A stretch of 16,503 bases of DNA from Actinomycetes bacterium (GCA_023417265.1 JAEZFY010000046.1:1-16503); one strand, 5' to 3'. Numbered from the stretch's first letter, positions 7,925 through 15,276 are shown. Program-made: numbers and translations. Notes: generated by a model not told the origin, from the sequence alone.

Positions 7925-9049
7925 CTACGGGTTAGCACCAAACAGGAGCGGAACGAGCATTTCGGCCGACGTCAGCGAGCCGTGCCGGCAGATCAGTTCG
8001 AACGGACCGGTGTCGTCCGGGTCGTACAGGCTGATCGGGGCGTGGGTGACGACGGCGACGTCGCCGAGCCGGCCGGCCACGTTGGGCGGCACGTTCGGGC
8101 CGAACCAGCCGGCTTCGAGTACGTCGCTGCGCGAGTGCACCCAGGCGACGTCCGCGAATTCGGCCTGGGCGGCCGCGAGCAGCTCGGCCTTGGCGCCGTG
8201 CTTGGCGTGCAGCCAACGGAAGCGACCCTCGCCGGACTGGAGCGCCACCAGGCCGAGCAGGTCGCGGGACGGGTGGACGACGTTGGCGCCGACCGACACC
8301 TGGCCGTGATCGGCGGTGACGAGCAGTGCCGCGCCCGGCGGGAGCTCGTCGAGCAGATCGCCGACGAGCCGGTCGGCCGTGCGCAGTTCGGCGTCGTAGT
8401 ACGGGCCGAAGCCACGTTCGTGGGCGATCTTGTCGACCAGCCCGTAGTAGGCGTACACGAACCGCTCGCCGCGGCGCAGCAGCTCGCCGATCTCGACCGG
8501 CATCGACGACGCCGCCCGGATCGCCACCGGCTGGCAACCGCCGAGGTGCGCCGCGCTGAACGCCGTGCCGGCCAGCTCGACGGGGGTCACCACCGGCACC
8601 GGCTCACCGAGGAACGCCGGGAACCGCTGGACCTCCGCCGGCGGCTGGCTGCGGCTGCGGTCGTCGCCGTGGGCCGTCCAGCGGAGCACGTTGACCACCT
8701 CACCACCGAGCACCATCCGGTAGCCGACGAGCCCGTGCTCGCCCGGGGTGAGGCCGGTGGCGATCGACGCCAGCGCGGTGGCCGTCGTGGTCGGGGCGAC
8801 GGTGGTGATCGGCCGCCCGTCGAGCGCGCTCAGCGTCGGGGCGATCGCGGTGCGCTCCTGGAGTTGTTCCCAGCCGAGCCCGTCGAGCACGAGCACCACC
8901 ACCTGGCGGCATTCGGCCAGCTCGGCGGGCATCCACGCCGGCAGCGACGACCAGTCGTGCGGGCCGAGCAACGCCGGCACGATGCCGCGTACGCACGCCC
9001 CTGCGTAGTCGGGGATGATCGGCTGGGGTTGCTGACCCATGGTCACCAT
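7925..9049 (-). CDS. Type I phosphodiesterase / nucleotide pyrophosphatase family protein
   Basis: Metal-dependent phosphodiesterase or phosphatase of the alkaline phosphatase superfamily, 374 residues. The expected two-metal site can be followed: VLDGLG (Asp56), the threonine nucleophile region APTTTATA (about residue 88), GLVDKIAH (Asp206, His210), TADHGQ (Asp247, His248) and CRHGSL (His356). No signal peptide or membrane helix is seen at the N-terminus, so a cytoplasmic enzyme is likely, unlike many secreted relatives. The start is uncertain: ATG at 9049 or ATG at 9040, neither with a strong ribosome site. It is the first gene of a row with bpa (2-base gap) and perhaps dnaE, and is divergent from the Rrf2 gene across about 80 bases. 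The substrate cannot be predicted. Confidence 0.9.
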   Translation of the reverse strand: MVTMGQQPQPIIPDYAGACVRGIVPALLGPHDWSSLPAWMPAELAECRQVVVLVLDGLGWEQLQERTAIAPTLSALDGRPITTVAPTTTATALASIATGLTPGEHGLVGYRMVLGGEVVNVLRWTAHGDDRSRSQPPAEVQRFPAFLGEPVPVVTPVELAGTAFSAAHLGGCQPVAIRAASSMPVEIGELLRRGERFVYAYYGLVDKIAHERGFGPYYDAELRTADRLVGDLLDELPPGAALLVTADHGQVSVGANVVHPSRDLLGLVALQSGEGRFRWLHAKHGAKAELLAAAQAEFADVAWVHSRSDVLEAGWFGPNVPPNVAGRLGDVAVVTHAPISLYDPDDTGPFELICRHGSLTSAEMLVPLLFGANP

Positions 9050-9122
9050 CGAACCATGAGTCCACCACCTTCGCGCGCGATCGGCCCAAACGTGCGATGC
9101 CCGGGGAACGTCACGCGACCCG

Positions 9123-9128
9123 TACGCT
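9123..9128 (+). promoter_or_regulatory. Candidate -10 element for leaderless Rrf2 gene
   Basis: TACGCT (TANNNT type) ends 6 bases before the ATG at 9135, which puts the likely transcription start on the A of the ATG. There is no purine-rich ribosome site between. This spacing is typical of leaderless actinobacterial genes. No clear -35 is seen. Confidence 0.4.
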
Positions 9129-9134
9129 GGCGTG

Positions 9135-9596
9135 ATGCGAGTGTCGACGCGGGGTGACTACGCCTGTCGGGCGCTGCTCTCACTGGCGTTGCGCAACGAC
9201 TCCGCCGGCCCCACCTCGGTGCGCGACATCGCCGAGCGCACGGGTCTCCCCCAGCCCTATCTCGAACAGATCCTGCTGGCCCTCAAAGGTGCCGGCATCG
9301 TTCGGTCCAAGCGCGGGGTCGGCGGCGGCTACGTGCTCGCCCGCTCCCCCGCCGACATCCGCCTGTCGGAGATCCTCGCCGCGGTCGACGGCCCGATCAC
9401 GCTCGGCGACTTCGGCGAGCCGCACCAGAACGGCGCCTGCGATCACGAGGGCCAGTGCGTGCTGTTGGCGATCTGGAAAGAATCGGCGGAGGTGATGCGG
9501 CGCCACCTCGACGGATTCACGTTGGCCTCGATCGCCGCGGTCGCCAACGGCGAAGCCCCCTGGCCCGGCCTCGACACCCTCGCCCGCAACAGCTAG
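9135..9596 (+). CDS. Rrf2-family transcriptional regulator, possible Fe-S sensor
   Basis: Dimeric winged-helix DNA-binding regulator of 153 residues, same family as IscR, NsrR and RsrR. The N-terminus MRVSTRGDYACRALL, the helix-turn-helix (about 27-48, VRDIAERTGLPQPYLEQIL) and the wing (SKRGVGGGYVLAR, about 58-70) are typical. The cluster loop has Cys102 and Cys108 (GACDHEGQC), but the position of the third family cysteine holds Trp114. Asp8 matches the aspartate ligand of Streptomyces NsrR, and Cys11 is an extra candidate ligand. A GTG at 9132 is directly in front of the ATG at 9135; the ATG fits family starts better. No iron-sulfur genes are adjacent, so its targets are unknown. It is convergent with rluD and divergent from the phosphodiesterase gene, so autoregulation in the 9050-9134 gap is plausible. 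Confidence 0.93.
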   Translation: MRVSTRGDYACRALLSLALRNDSAGPTSVRDIAERTGLPQPYLEQILLALKGAGIVRSKRGVGGGYVLARSPADIRLSEILAAVDGPITLGDFGEPHQNGACDHEGQCVLLAIWKESAEVMRRHLDGFTLASIAAVANGEAPWPGLDTLARNS

Positions 9597-9616
9597 CGCG
9601 CCCTCCGCGACGTGCG

Positions 9617-9635
9617 CGCTCGCGTCAGGCGAGCG
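9617..9635. terminator. Possible bidirectional terminator hairpin
   Basis: CGCTCGC (9617-9623) and GCGAGCG (9629-9635) form a perfect 7-bp stem with a 5-base loop between the convergent Rrf2 and rluD genes; it overlaps the last codons and stop of rluD. There is no T-run on either side, so it could equally be a chance product of GC-rich sequence. Confidence 0.3.
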
Positions 9636-10548
9636 AGCTGAGGCGGGTCTGCAGGTCGCTCGGGAGGGGGCTCGTGAACTCGACCCGTCCGCCGCTGCCG
9701 GGGTGCTCGAAGGCGAGCTTGGCGGCATGCAGGAACGGCCGTTCGAGCGCCAGGCGCGGCTTGCGCTGGCCGTACACGGGGTCGCCCACGAGCGGGTGCC
9801 CGATCGAGCTCAGGTGGACCCGGATCTGGTGCGTCCGCCCGGTCTCGAGAGAGCACTCGAGGAGGGCCAGCTCGGCGGGCCGGTCGAACCGTTCGAGCAC
9901 CTGATATTCGGTGCGCGCCCAGCGTCCGTCGGCGACGACGGCCATCCGCAACGGATCGCGCTTCGAGCGGCCGACCGGGGCGTCGATCACGCCGTGCGGC
10001 GCCGAGGGATGGCCCCACACGAGGGCGATGTAGGTGCGCTCGGCGTGGTGCTCGGCGAACTGTTCGATCAGCGCCGCGCGGGCGCTGTCGGTGCGGGCGA
10101 CGACGAGCAGGCCCGAGCTGCCGGCGTCCAAGCGGTGGACGATGCCTGGGCGCACCGGGTCGTCGCCGACGTCGACGAGTTCCGGGAAGCGGGCCAGGAG
10201 CCCGTTGACGAGCGTGCCGTCGGGGTTTCCGGCGCCAGGATGGACGACGAGTCCAGCCGGCTTGTCGACGACGATCACGTCGTCGTCGGCGTACACGACC
10301 GTGAACTCGACCTCGGCGTCGGCGTCGACACGTGCTTCGGCCGGGCGGGCGTCGAGGTCGATCGCAACCAGTTGGCCCTCCTCGAGGCGCACCTTGCCGG
10401 TGCTGGCCACGGCACCGTCGACGGTGACCCCGCCGGCCTCGATCAACGCCGTCGCGACCGAGCGGCTGACGTCGACGATCAGTGCCACGACCCGGTCGAG
10501 CCGCTCGTTCGCGAGTGCCGCCGGCACCCGTTCCTCAGTCGACGCCAT
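9625..10548 (-). CDS. rluD: 23S rRNA pseudouridine synthase, RluD family
   Basis: RluA/RluD-family enzyme that isomerises uridine to pseudouridine in large-subunit rRNA, 307 residues. An N-terminal S4 RNA-binding domain (about 15-62, RLDRVVALIVDVSR) is followed by the catalytic domain with VVDKPAGLVVHPG (93-105), the active-site segment GIVHRLDAGSSG (catalytic Asp141) and the family motif LETGRTHQIRVHL. The usual Thr of HRLDxxTSG is Ser here. I chose the ATG at 10548 (MASTEERVP); the frame stays open up to 10590 but the extra 14 residues (CCCGRRGR) are not family-like. The gene overlaps the end of lspA by 14 bases, indicating translational coupling in the ileS-to-rluD operon. Specificity for RluD rather than RluC/A sites is inferred from domain layout. 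Confidence 0.95.
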   Translation of the reverse strand: MASTEERVPAALANERLDRVVALIVDVSRSVATALIEAGGVTVDGAVASTGKVRLEEGQLVAIDLDARPAEARVDADAEVEFTVVYADDDVIVVDKPAGLVVHPGAGNPDGTLVNGLLARFPELVDVGDDPVRPGIVHRLDAGSSGLLVVARTDSARAALIEQFAEHHAERTYIALVWGHPSAPHGVIDAPVGRSKRDPLRMAVVADGRWARTEYQVLERFDRPAELALLECSLETGRTHQIRVHLSSIGHPLVGDPVYGQRKPRLALERPFLHAAKLAFEHPGSGGRVEFTSPLPSDLQTRLSSLA

Positions 10549-11035
10549 CGCGGCCAGCCTGCCACGCCGACCACAACAGCAGCGCCCCACCGATCGTGAT
10601 GCCCATGTCGGCGATGTTGAAGATCGGGAACCACTGGAAGTCGATGAAGTCGACCACGCCGCCGCGCAGCCAGCGCGGCTCGCGAGCGACGCGATCGATC
10701 AGGTTCCCGACCGCACCACCGATGATCGCCCCGACCGCCAGCTCGCTCACCCGGCCGGCGCCCTTCTGCATGCTCAACAAGAGCACGACGACGACCACCA
10801 TCGCCACGACCGCGATCACCGGGCCCCATCCCCGGCCGGCGCCGAACGACATTCCGGTGTTGTACGTGAGGTTGAATCGCAACGTCCACCACAGGTCGAT
10901 GGTTCGCCCGTTCCCGAGCGCGTCGACGGCCCACCACTTGGTGAGTTGGTCGACGACGACGATCACCGCCGCGAGCGGCGCCCAGCGTTGCCAGCTGACT
11001 CGGGCCGCAGGGGCCGGCGGGGAAGCTTCGTCCAC
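10535..11035 (-). CDS. lspA: Lipoprotein signal peptidase (signal peptidase II)
   Basis: Membrane aspartyl protease that removes signal peptides from diacylglyceryl-modified prolipoproteins, 166 residues. Four hydrophobic segments can be seen (about 19-35, 70-90, 95-113 and 140-157). The catalytic aspartates are Asp114 in GGAVGNLIDRV and Asp143 in FNIADMGITIG; the conserved VDQLTKW (28-34) and FNLTYNTGMSFG (54-65) motifs are present. The start is GTG at 11035, three bases after the stop of the DksA-like gene. Its substrates would include the solute-binding lipoprotein at 59-2257. It lies inside the ileS operon, a common actinobacterial arrangement. Confidence 0.97.
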   Translation of the reverse strand: MDEASPPAPAARVSWQRWAPLAAVIVVVDQLTKWWAVDALGNGRTIDLWWTLRFNLTYNTGMSFGAGRGWGPVIAVVAMVVVVVLLLSMQKGAGRVSELAVGAIIGGAVGNLIDRVAREPRWLRGGVVDFIDFQWFPIFNIADMGITIGGALLLWSAWQAGRDGVD

Positions 11036-11038
11036 GCG

Positions 11039-11680
11039 TCAGCGGCGACCGATGCCGCCGACCTTCTCCTCGACGAGCACCGACGACCAGGGCAGGGCCT
11101 CGAGCCGCTCGCGCGGGATCAAGCGGCCCGACACGACGGAGTAGCCGTACGTGCCGGCGGTGATCCGTTCGAGTGCGGCGTCGATTTCCTCGACCGCTTC
11201 GCGGGCCTGCGCCGACAGCGCCAGGTCGCGTTCGCGTTCGACGTTCATCGTGTCGCCTTCGCCGCCCTCGTCGTCGAACTTGACGTCGCCCATCTCGGCT
11301 TCCTCGACGAGCGAGTGGGCTTCGGCTTCGAGCCGTTGGGCCTGGCCGGTGAGACGCTCGCGCTCGGCGTGGAGGGCGTCGAACTGCTGCTTGATGAACG
11401 CCAGGTCGAAGTCCTTGGTGTAGCCCAGCCCGTCCTTGTTGAACTTCGGCTTGGGCAGTTCGCCCTCGTCGGCGACCGGGGCTGGGGCGGGCTTGCCCGG
11501 GGCCGTCTTGGCGGGAGCGGTGTTGGCCGCGCTGGCCTTGGCGGGGGCCGACTTGGTAGCACTGGCCTTGGCAGGCTTGGCGCTGGCGGGGGCCGACTTG
11601 GCGGGCTTGGCGGCGCGCTTGGTCGACGCCGCAGGGCTCTTGGTGGCTGGCTTCGCCGCCGTCTTCTTCGCAGTGGCCAT
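11039..11680 (-). CDS. DksA/TraR-like protein lacking zinc cysteines, with histone-H1-like N-tail
   Basis: Protein of 213 residues with three parts. Residues 1-70 are Lys/Ala/Pro/Ser-rich (AKKTAAKPA, repeated AKPAKS/APAKAS), like a histone H1 tail and probably disordered. Residues about 90-172 form a long helical, likely coiled-coil region. Residues 173-205 match the DksA/TraR C-terminal signature (ITAGTYGYSVVSGRLIPRERLEALP), but the four zinc cysteines are replaced by Ser181, Ser184, Leu202 and Glu205, and the whole protein has no cysteine. Family members bind RNA polymerase through the secondary channel; whether this one does is unknown, and the basic tail may bind nucleic acid. The ATG at 11680 has a strong ribosome site (GGAGGGGG, 11689-11696). 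The frame is open further up, to 11821, but that extension overlaps yggU and is not supported. It is in the ileS-lspA operon. Confidence 0.9.
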   Translation of the reverse strand: MATAKKTAAKPATKSPAASTKRAAKPAKSAPASAKPAKASATKSAPAKASAANTAPAKTAPGKPAPAPVADEGELPKPKFNKDGLGYTKDFDLAFIKQQFDALHAERERLTGQAQRLEAEAHSLVEEAEMGDVKFDDEGGEGDTMNVERERDLALSAQAREAVEEIDAALERITAGTYGYSVVSGRLIPRERLEALPWSSVLVEEKVGGIGRR

Positions 11681-11693
11681 GGTGATGTCCCCC

Positions 11694-11715
11694 TCCGGCA
11701 AACGTGGTCGCCGGA
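11694..11715 (-). promoter_or_regulatory. Hairpin overlapping the ribosome binding site of the DksA-like gene
   Basis: On the minus strand TCCGGC (11710-11715) can pair with GCCGGA (11694-11699) across a 10-base loop. The GGA at the 3' end of the stem is the start of the GGAGGGGG ribosome site. The hairpin begins right after the yggU stop codon, so ribosomes finishing yggU could open it. A modest 6-bp stem; function is inference. Confidence 0.35.
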
Positions 11716-11717
11716 CT

Positions 11718-12002
11718 CTATCGGCTCGGTGGGCGTCCGAGGCGGGCCGCCACGATCGCCGCCAGGTCCTCCGTCGCCAGTCCGTCGACCTCGAATCGTT
11801 TGGTCCGCGCCGCCGCGCCACCGACGAGTCGGACCTGGCGCGTGGGCACGTCGAACAGGCGCGCCACCTCGGCGAGGACGAGCGCGTTGGCGGCGCCGTC
11901 GACGGGTGGGGCCTTGACGGCCAGCTTGGGTAACTCGCCGAACCAGCCGACCCAGGCCGTTCGCCGCGCCCCGGGTTGGACGCGGACGTGGAAGCGGGCC
12001 AT
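11718..12002 (-). CDS. DUF167 (YggU family) protein
   Basis: Small conserved protein of 94 residues, DUF167/YggU family, of unknown biochemical role. Family signs are the N-terminal HVRVQPGARRTA, then KLAVKAPPVDGAANALVLAEVARLFDV and the QVRLVGGAAARTKRFEVDG segment, where the conserved GxxSRxK appears as GAAARTK. Its ATG shares one base with the TGA of ileS (TGATG), so translation is almost certainly coupled to ileS and would follow the T-box response. The frame is open far upstream inside ileS, but only this segment is family-like. Confidence 0.93.
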   Translation of the reverse strand: MARFHVRVQPGARRTAWVGWFGELPKLAVKAPPVDGAANALVLAEVARLFDVPTRQVRLVGGAAARTKRFEVDGLATEDLAAIVAARLGRPPSR

Positions 12003-15000
12003 CAGCCCGCCCGTGTCACCGTGATCTGTTCGGGGGCGCCCACGTCGGCGGTGGCGCTGACGGCCAGCGTCTCGGTCGTCACCAGCTGGCGATGGGCGTC
12101 GAACGCAGCGACGACGTCGGCTGCGGCGACGATCGTCAGGTCGATCCGGTCGCTGACCGCCAGCCCGGCCTCCCGCCGCGCCTGCTGGATCGAGCGGATC
12201 AGGTCGCGGGCGAGACCCTCGGCGGCGAGCTCGGGTGTCACCGTGGTGTCGAGGGCCACCAGCCCGCCGGCCGAGCGCAACGTCGCGACCGCCGCGGCGG
12301 CGTCGGCCGACACCGTGACGAAGTCGTACTCGCCCGGTTCGAGGGCGATCCCGCCGACCGTCACGCGATCGCCGTCGACCGCCCAATCGCCGGCCTTGTG
12401 GGCCTTGATCACGGCTTGGACCTGGCCCCCCAGCCGCGGGCCGAGGGCGCGCGGGTGGAGCACCAGTTGCTGCGTGCCGAAGCGCTCGACGTCGGCCGTG
12501 AGCTCGACCGTCTTGACGTTGAGCTCGTCGGCGATCAGCGCCGCGTACGGCTCGATCAGCGCCGGATCGGGTACGGCAACCGTCGCCGAGGCGAGCGGGA
12601 GTCGGACACGCAGGTTCTCGGCCTTGCGCAACGACAGCAGCGTCGAGCAGGCCTCGCGCACGAGCCCCATCCCGGACTGCAGGGCCTGGTCGACGGCGAA
12701 CGTGGTGGAGTCCGGCCAGTCGGTGAGGTGCACGCTCTCGGTGCCGCCGGTGAGCCCGGCGTACACGTGCTCGGTGACCAGCGGGAGCAGCGGAGCGGCG
12801 ACCTGGCACAACGTGACGAGGGCCGTGTGGAGCGTGTCGATCGCGTCCTGGTCGCCGTCCCAGAACCGGTCGCGGCTGCGACGGATGTACCAGTTCGTGA
12901 GCGTGTCGAGGTAGCCGCTGACCGCCTCGCACGCGCCGAACAGGTCGTACGCGTCGAGCTGGGCGGTGACCCGCTCGACCAGCGCGCGCGTCTCACCGAG
13001 CACGTAGCGGTCGAGCACGTCGGTCTGGTCGGTGCGCACGGCGCCGGCGGTCCCGGCCGCGTTGGCGTACAGCGTGAGGAAGTAGTAGGCGTTCCAGAAC
13101 GGCAGGATCACGTGACGCACCGTGTCGCGGATGCCCGCCTCGGTGACGGAGAAGTCGGCCCCGCGCAGGATCGGCGACGAGAGCAGGTACCACCGCATCG
13201 CGTCGGCGCCGTAGACGTCGAACACCTTGACGGGGTCGGGATAGTTCTGCAGCGACTTCGACATCTTGCGACCGTCGTCGCCGAGCACGATGCCGTGGCT
13301 GACGCACGACCTAAAGGCGGGCCGGTCGAACAGCGCCGTGGCGAGCACGTGCATCGTGTAGAACCAGCCGCGCGTCTGGCCGATGTACTCGACGATGAAG
13401 TCGCCCGGATAGTGGTGCTCGAACCACTCGCGGTTCTCGAACGGGTAGTGCACCTGGGCGAACGGCATCGAGCCCGACTCGAACCAGCAGTCGAGCACCT
13501 CCGGGACGCGGCGCATCGTCGACCGGCCGGTCGGGTCGTCCGGGTTGGGACGCACGAGGTCGTCGACGAAGGGGCGGTGCAGGTCGGTGATCGGCACCCC
13601 GAAGTCGGCTTCCAGCTCGGCGATCGAGCCGTACACGTCGACGCGCGGGTACTCGGGATCGTCCGACTTCCACACCGGGATCGGGCTGCCCCAGAACCGG
13701 TTGCGGCTGATGCCCCAGTCGCGGGCGTTGGCGAGCCACTTGCCGAACGAGCCCTCCTTGACGTGTTCGGGGGCCCACGTGATCTGCTGGTTGAGCTCGA
13801 CCATCCGATCCCGGAACGTCGTGACCGACACGAACCACGACCCGATCGCGCGGTACACGAGCGGCTCGGCGCAGCGCCAGCAGTGGGGATACGAGTGGTT
13901 GTACGAGTCGTGGCGGACGACGACGCCGCGGTCCTTGAGCGTGCGGATGATCGCCGGGTTGGCGTCGAACACGTGCTGCCCCGCCCAGTCGGTCACGTCG
14001 GCCGTGTACTGACCGTGGGCGTCCATCGGTACCACGGTCGGGATGCCGGCCGCGTTGCACACGTTCTGGTCGTCCTCGCCGAACCCGGGCGCCATGTGCA
14101 CCACACCGGTGCCGTCGTCGGTCGACACGAAGTCGGCGGCGAGCACCTGGAACGCATTCGGCGTGTCGGCGAAGTAGCCGAACAGTGGCGTGTAGCGCCG
14201 GCCGGCCAACTCCGCGCCGGTGAGCGTGGCGACCTGCTCGGCGTCCGCGAACTCCTTGGCGTAGGCACCCACGCGCGCGGCGGCGACGATGTACCGGCTG
14301 CCGTCGGGGTGGGCCATCACCGCGTACTCGACGTCGGGGCCGACCGCCAGGGCGAGGTTGGCCGGCAGCGTCCACGGGGTCGTCGTCCACGCCAGGATCC
14401 GCTCGCCCGATTCGAGCTCGAACGCGACCGTCAAGGCCGGGTCCTGGCGGTCCTGGTAGACGTCGTCCATGCGCGTCTCGGTGTTGCTGAGCGGCGTCTC
14501 GCAGCGCCAGCAGTAGGCGAGCACGCGGAACCCCTCGGTGACGAGGCCCTTGTCCCACAGCGACTTGAACGCCCACATGACCGACTCCATGTACGGCAGG
14601 TCGAGCGTCTTGTAGTCGTTCTCGAAGTCGACCCAGCGGGCCTGGCGGGTGACGTACTCGCGCCACTGCTCGGTGAACTGGAGCACGCTCGCCCGGCACG
14701 CGGCGTTGAACTTCTCGATGCCGAACGCGGTGATCTCGGGGTGCCCGGAGATGCCGAGCTCCTTTTCGGTCTGCACCTCGGCGGGCAGGCCGTGGGTGTC
14801 CCATCCGAAGCGCCGCTCGACGCGCTTGCCGCGCATCGTCTGGTAGCGCGGCACGGCATCTTTCACGTAGCCGGTGAGGAGGTGGCCGTAGTGCGGGAGC
14901 CCGTTGGCGAACGGCGGGCCGTCGTAGAACACGAACTCGTTGGCACCGTCCGGGCCGGCGTCGCGCTGGGCGACGGATCGCCGGAACGTGTCGTCGGCTG

Positions 15001-15070
15001 CCCAGCGCGCGAGGATCGCCCGTTCGAGCTCGGGAAGATCCGGCTGCGAGGGAACTTGGGGGTACGGCAC
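12002..15070 (-). CDS. ileS: Isoleucyl-tRNA synthetase
   Basis: Charges tRNA-Ile with isoleucine; class I synthetase of 1022 residues. The HIGH-type signature is HYGH (60-63) after FYDGPPFANG, and the KMSKS loop is at 602-606 (DDGRKMSKSLQNYPDP). The editing domain is seen by TTTPWTLPANLAL (about 229-241) and GTGVVHMAPGFGEDD (320-334). Cys-rich knuckles are YCWRCETPLSN (187-196) and HCWRCAEPL (396-404). The HYGH and NYPDP pattern places it with the eukaryote-like, type 2 IleS enzymes known from Actinobacteria, which tend to resist mupirocin; resistance here is inference. GTG at 15070 was chosen because AGGAG (15076-15080) is 5 bases upstream; the frame is open up to 15754 but that part covers the T-box and the opposite acyltransferase gene. 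It heads the operon to rluD. Confidence 0.98.
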   Translation of the reverse strand: MPYPQVPSQPDLPELERAILARWAADDTFRRSVAQRDAGPDGANEFVFYDGPPFANGLPHYGHLLTGYVKDAVPRYQTMRGKRVERRFGWDTHGLPAEVQTEKELGISGHPEITAFGIEKFNAACRASVLQFTEQWREYVTRQARWVDFENDYKTLDLPYMESVMWAFKSLWDKGLVTEGFRVLAYCWRCETPLSNTETRMDDVYQDRQDPALTVAFELESGERILAWTTTPWTLPANLALAVGPDVEYAVMAHPDGSRYIVAAARVGAYAKEFADAEQVATLTGAELAGRRYTPLFGYFADTPNAFQVLAADFVSTDDGTGVVHMAPGFGEDDQNVCNAAGIPTVVPMDAHGQYTADVTDWAGQHVFDANPAIIRTLKDRGVVVRHDSYNHSYPHCWRCAEPLVYRAIGSWFVSVTTFRDRMVELNQQITWAPEHVKEGSFGKWLANARDWGISRNRFWGSPIPVWKSDDPEYPRVDVYGSIAELEADFGVPITDLHRPFVDDLVRPNPDDPTGRSTMRRVPEVLDCWFESGSMPFAQVHYPFENREWFEHHYPGDFIVEYIGQTRGWFYTMHVLATALFDRPAFRSCVSHGIVLGDDGRKMSKSLQNYPDPVKVFDVYGADAMRWYLLSSPILRGADFSVTEAGIRDTVRHVILPFWNAYYFLTLYANAAGTAGAVRTDQTDVLDRYVLGETRALVERVTAQLDAYDLFGACEAVSGYLDTLTNWYIRRSRDRFWDGDQDAIDTLHTALVTLCQVAAPLLPLVTEHVYAGLTGGTESVHLTDWPDSTTFAVDQALQSGMGLVREACSTLLSLRKAENLRVRLPLASATVAVPDPALIEPYAALIADELNVKTVELTADVERFGTQQLVLHPRALGPRLGGQVQAVIKAHKAGDWAVDGDRVTVGGIALEPGEYDFVTVSADAAAAVATLRSAGGLVALDTTVTPELAAEGLARDLIRSIQQARREAGLAVSDRIDLTIVAAADVVAAFDAHRQLVTTETLAVSATADVGAPEQITVTRAG

Positions 15071-15270
15071 GAGGACTCCTGGCGAACGGTTGCGATCGGT
15101 CTGCCAGGGACGGGAGATTCCCGCGGTACCACCCTGCTTGCCGGCCCCCGCAGGGGACGGCCACTCGTCTGCGCCGGCGATGACGGGCCGGACCCGTTCG
15201 GTTCTAGTGAGCCCGGTTGCCCGGACCGTTCTTCCGAAGGCTCGGAGGTGATGGCCTCGTCGTCGCCGTT
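15070..15270 (-). promoter_or_regulatory. Class II (translational) T-box riboswitch of ileS, isoleucine specific
   Basis: RNA leader that senses uncharged tRNA-Ile, read on the minus strand. A short stem I pairs GAGG (15255-15258) with CCTC (15245-15248) around loop CCATCA, which holds the specifier ATC (15250-15252). Stem II pairs 15239-15243 with 15209-15213, and another hairpin pairs 15193-15197 with 15183-15187. The conserved T-box AGGGTGGTACCGCG is at 15122-15135. Antisequestrator: CAGGG (15132-15136) with CCCTG (15105-15109), and CGGGA (15119-15123) with TCCCG (15111-15115); the bulge TGGT can pair with the ACCA end of tRNA. Alternative sequestrator: CCTGGC (15103-15108) with GCCAGG (15078-15083), covering part of the AGGAG ribosome site. 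The two share 15105-15108, so they exclude each other. No terminator T-run exists, hence translational control. Confidence 0.93.
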
Positions 15271-15276
15271 GCCCAC

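Noticed and set aside
10549..10590. Upstream ATG for RluD
   Set aside because: It adds CCCGRRGR-like residues that are not part of the family and overlaps lspA more deeply.
11681..11821. Longer start for the DksA-like protein
   Set aside because: The extra residues overlap yggU in another frame and are Arg-rich noise, while the ATG at 11680 has a strong ribosome site.
12003..12932. Longer start for the DUF167 protein
   Set aside because: The upstream part is an alternate reading of ileS; only the 94 C-terminal residues match the family.
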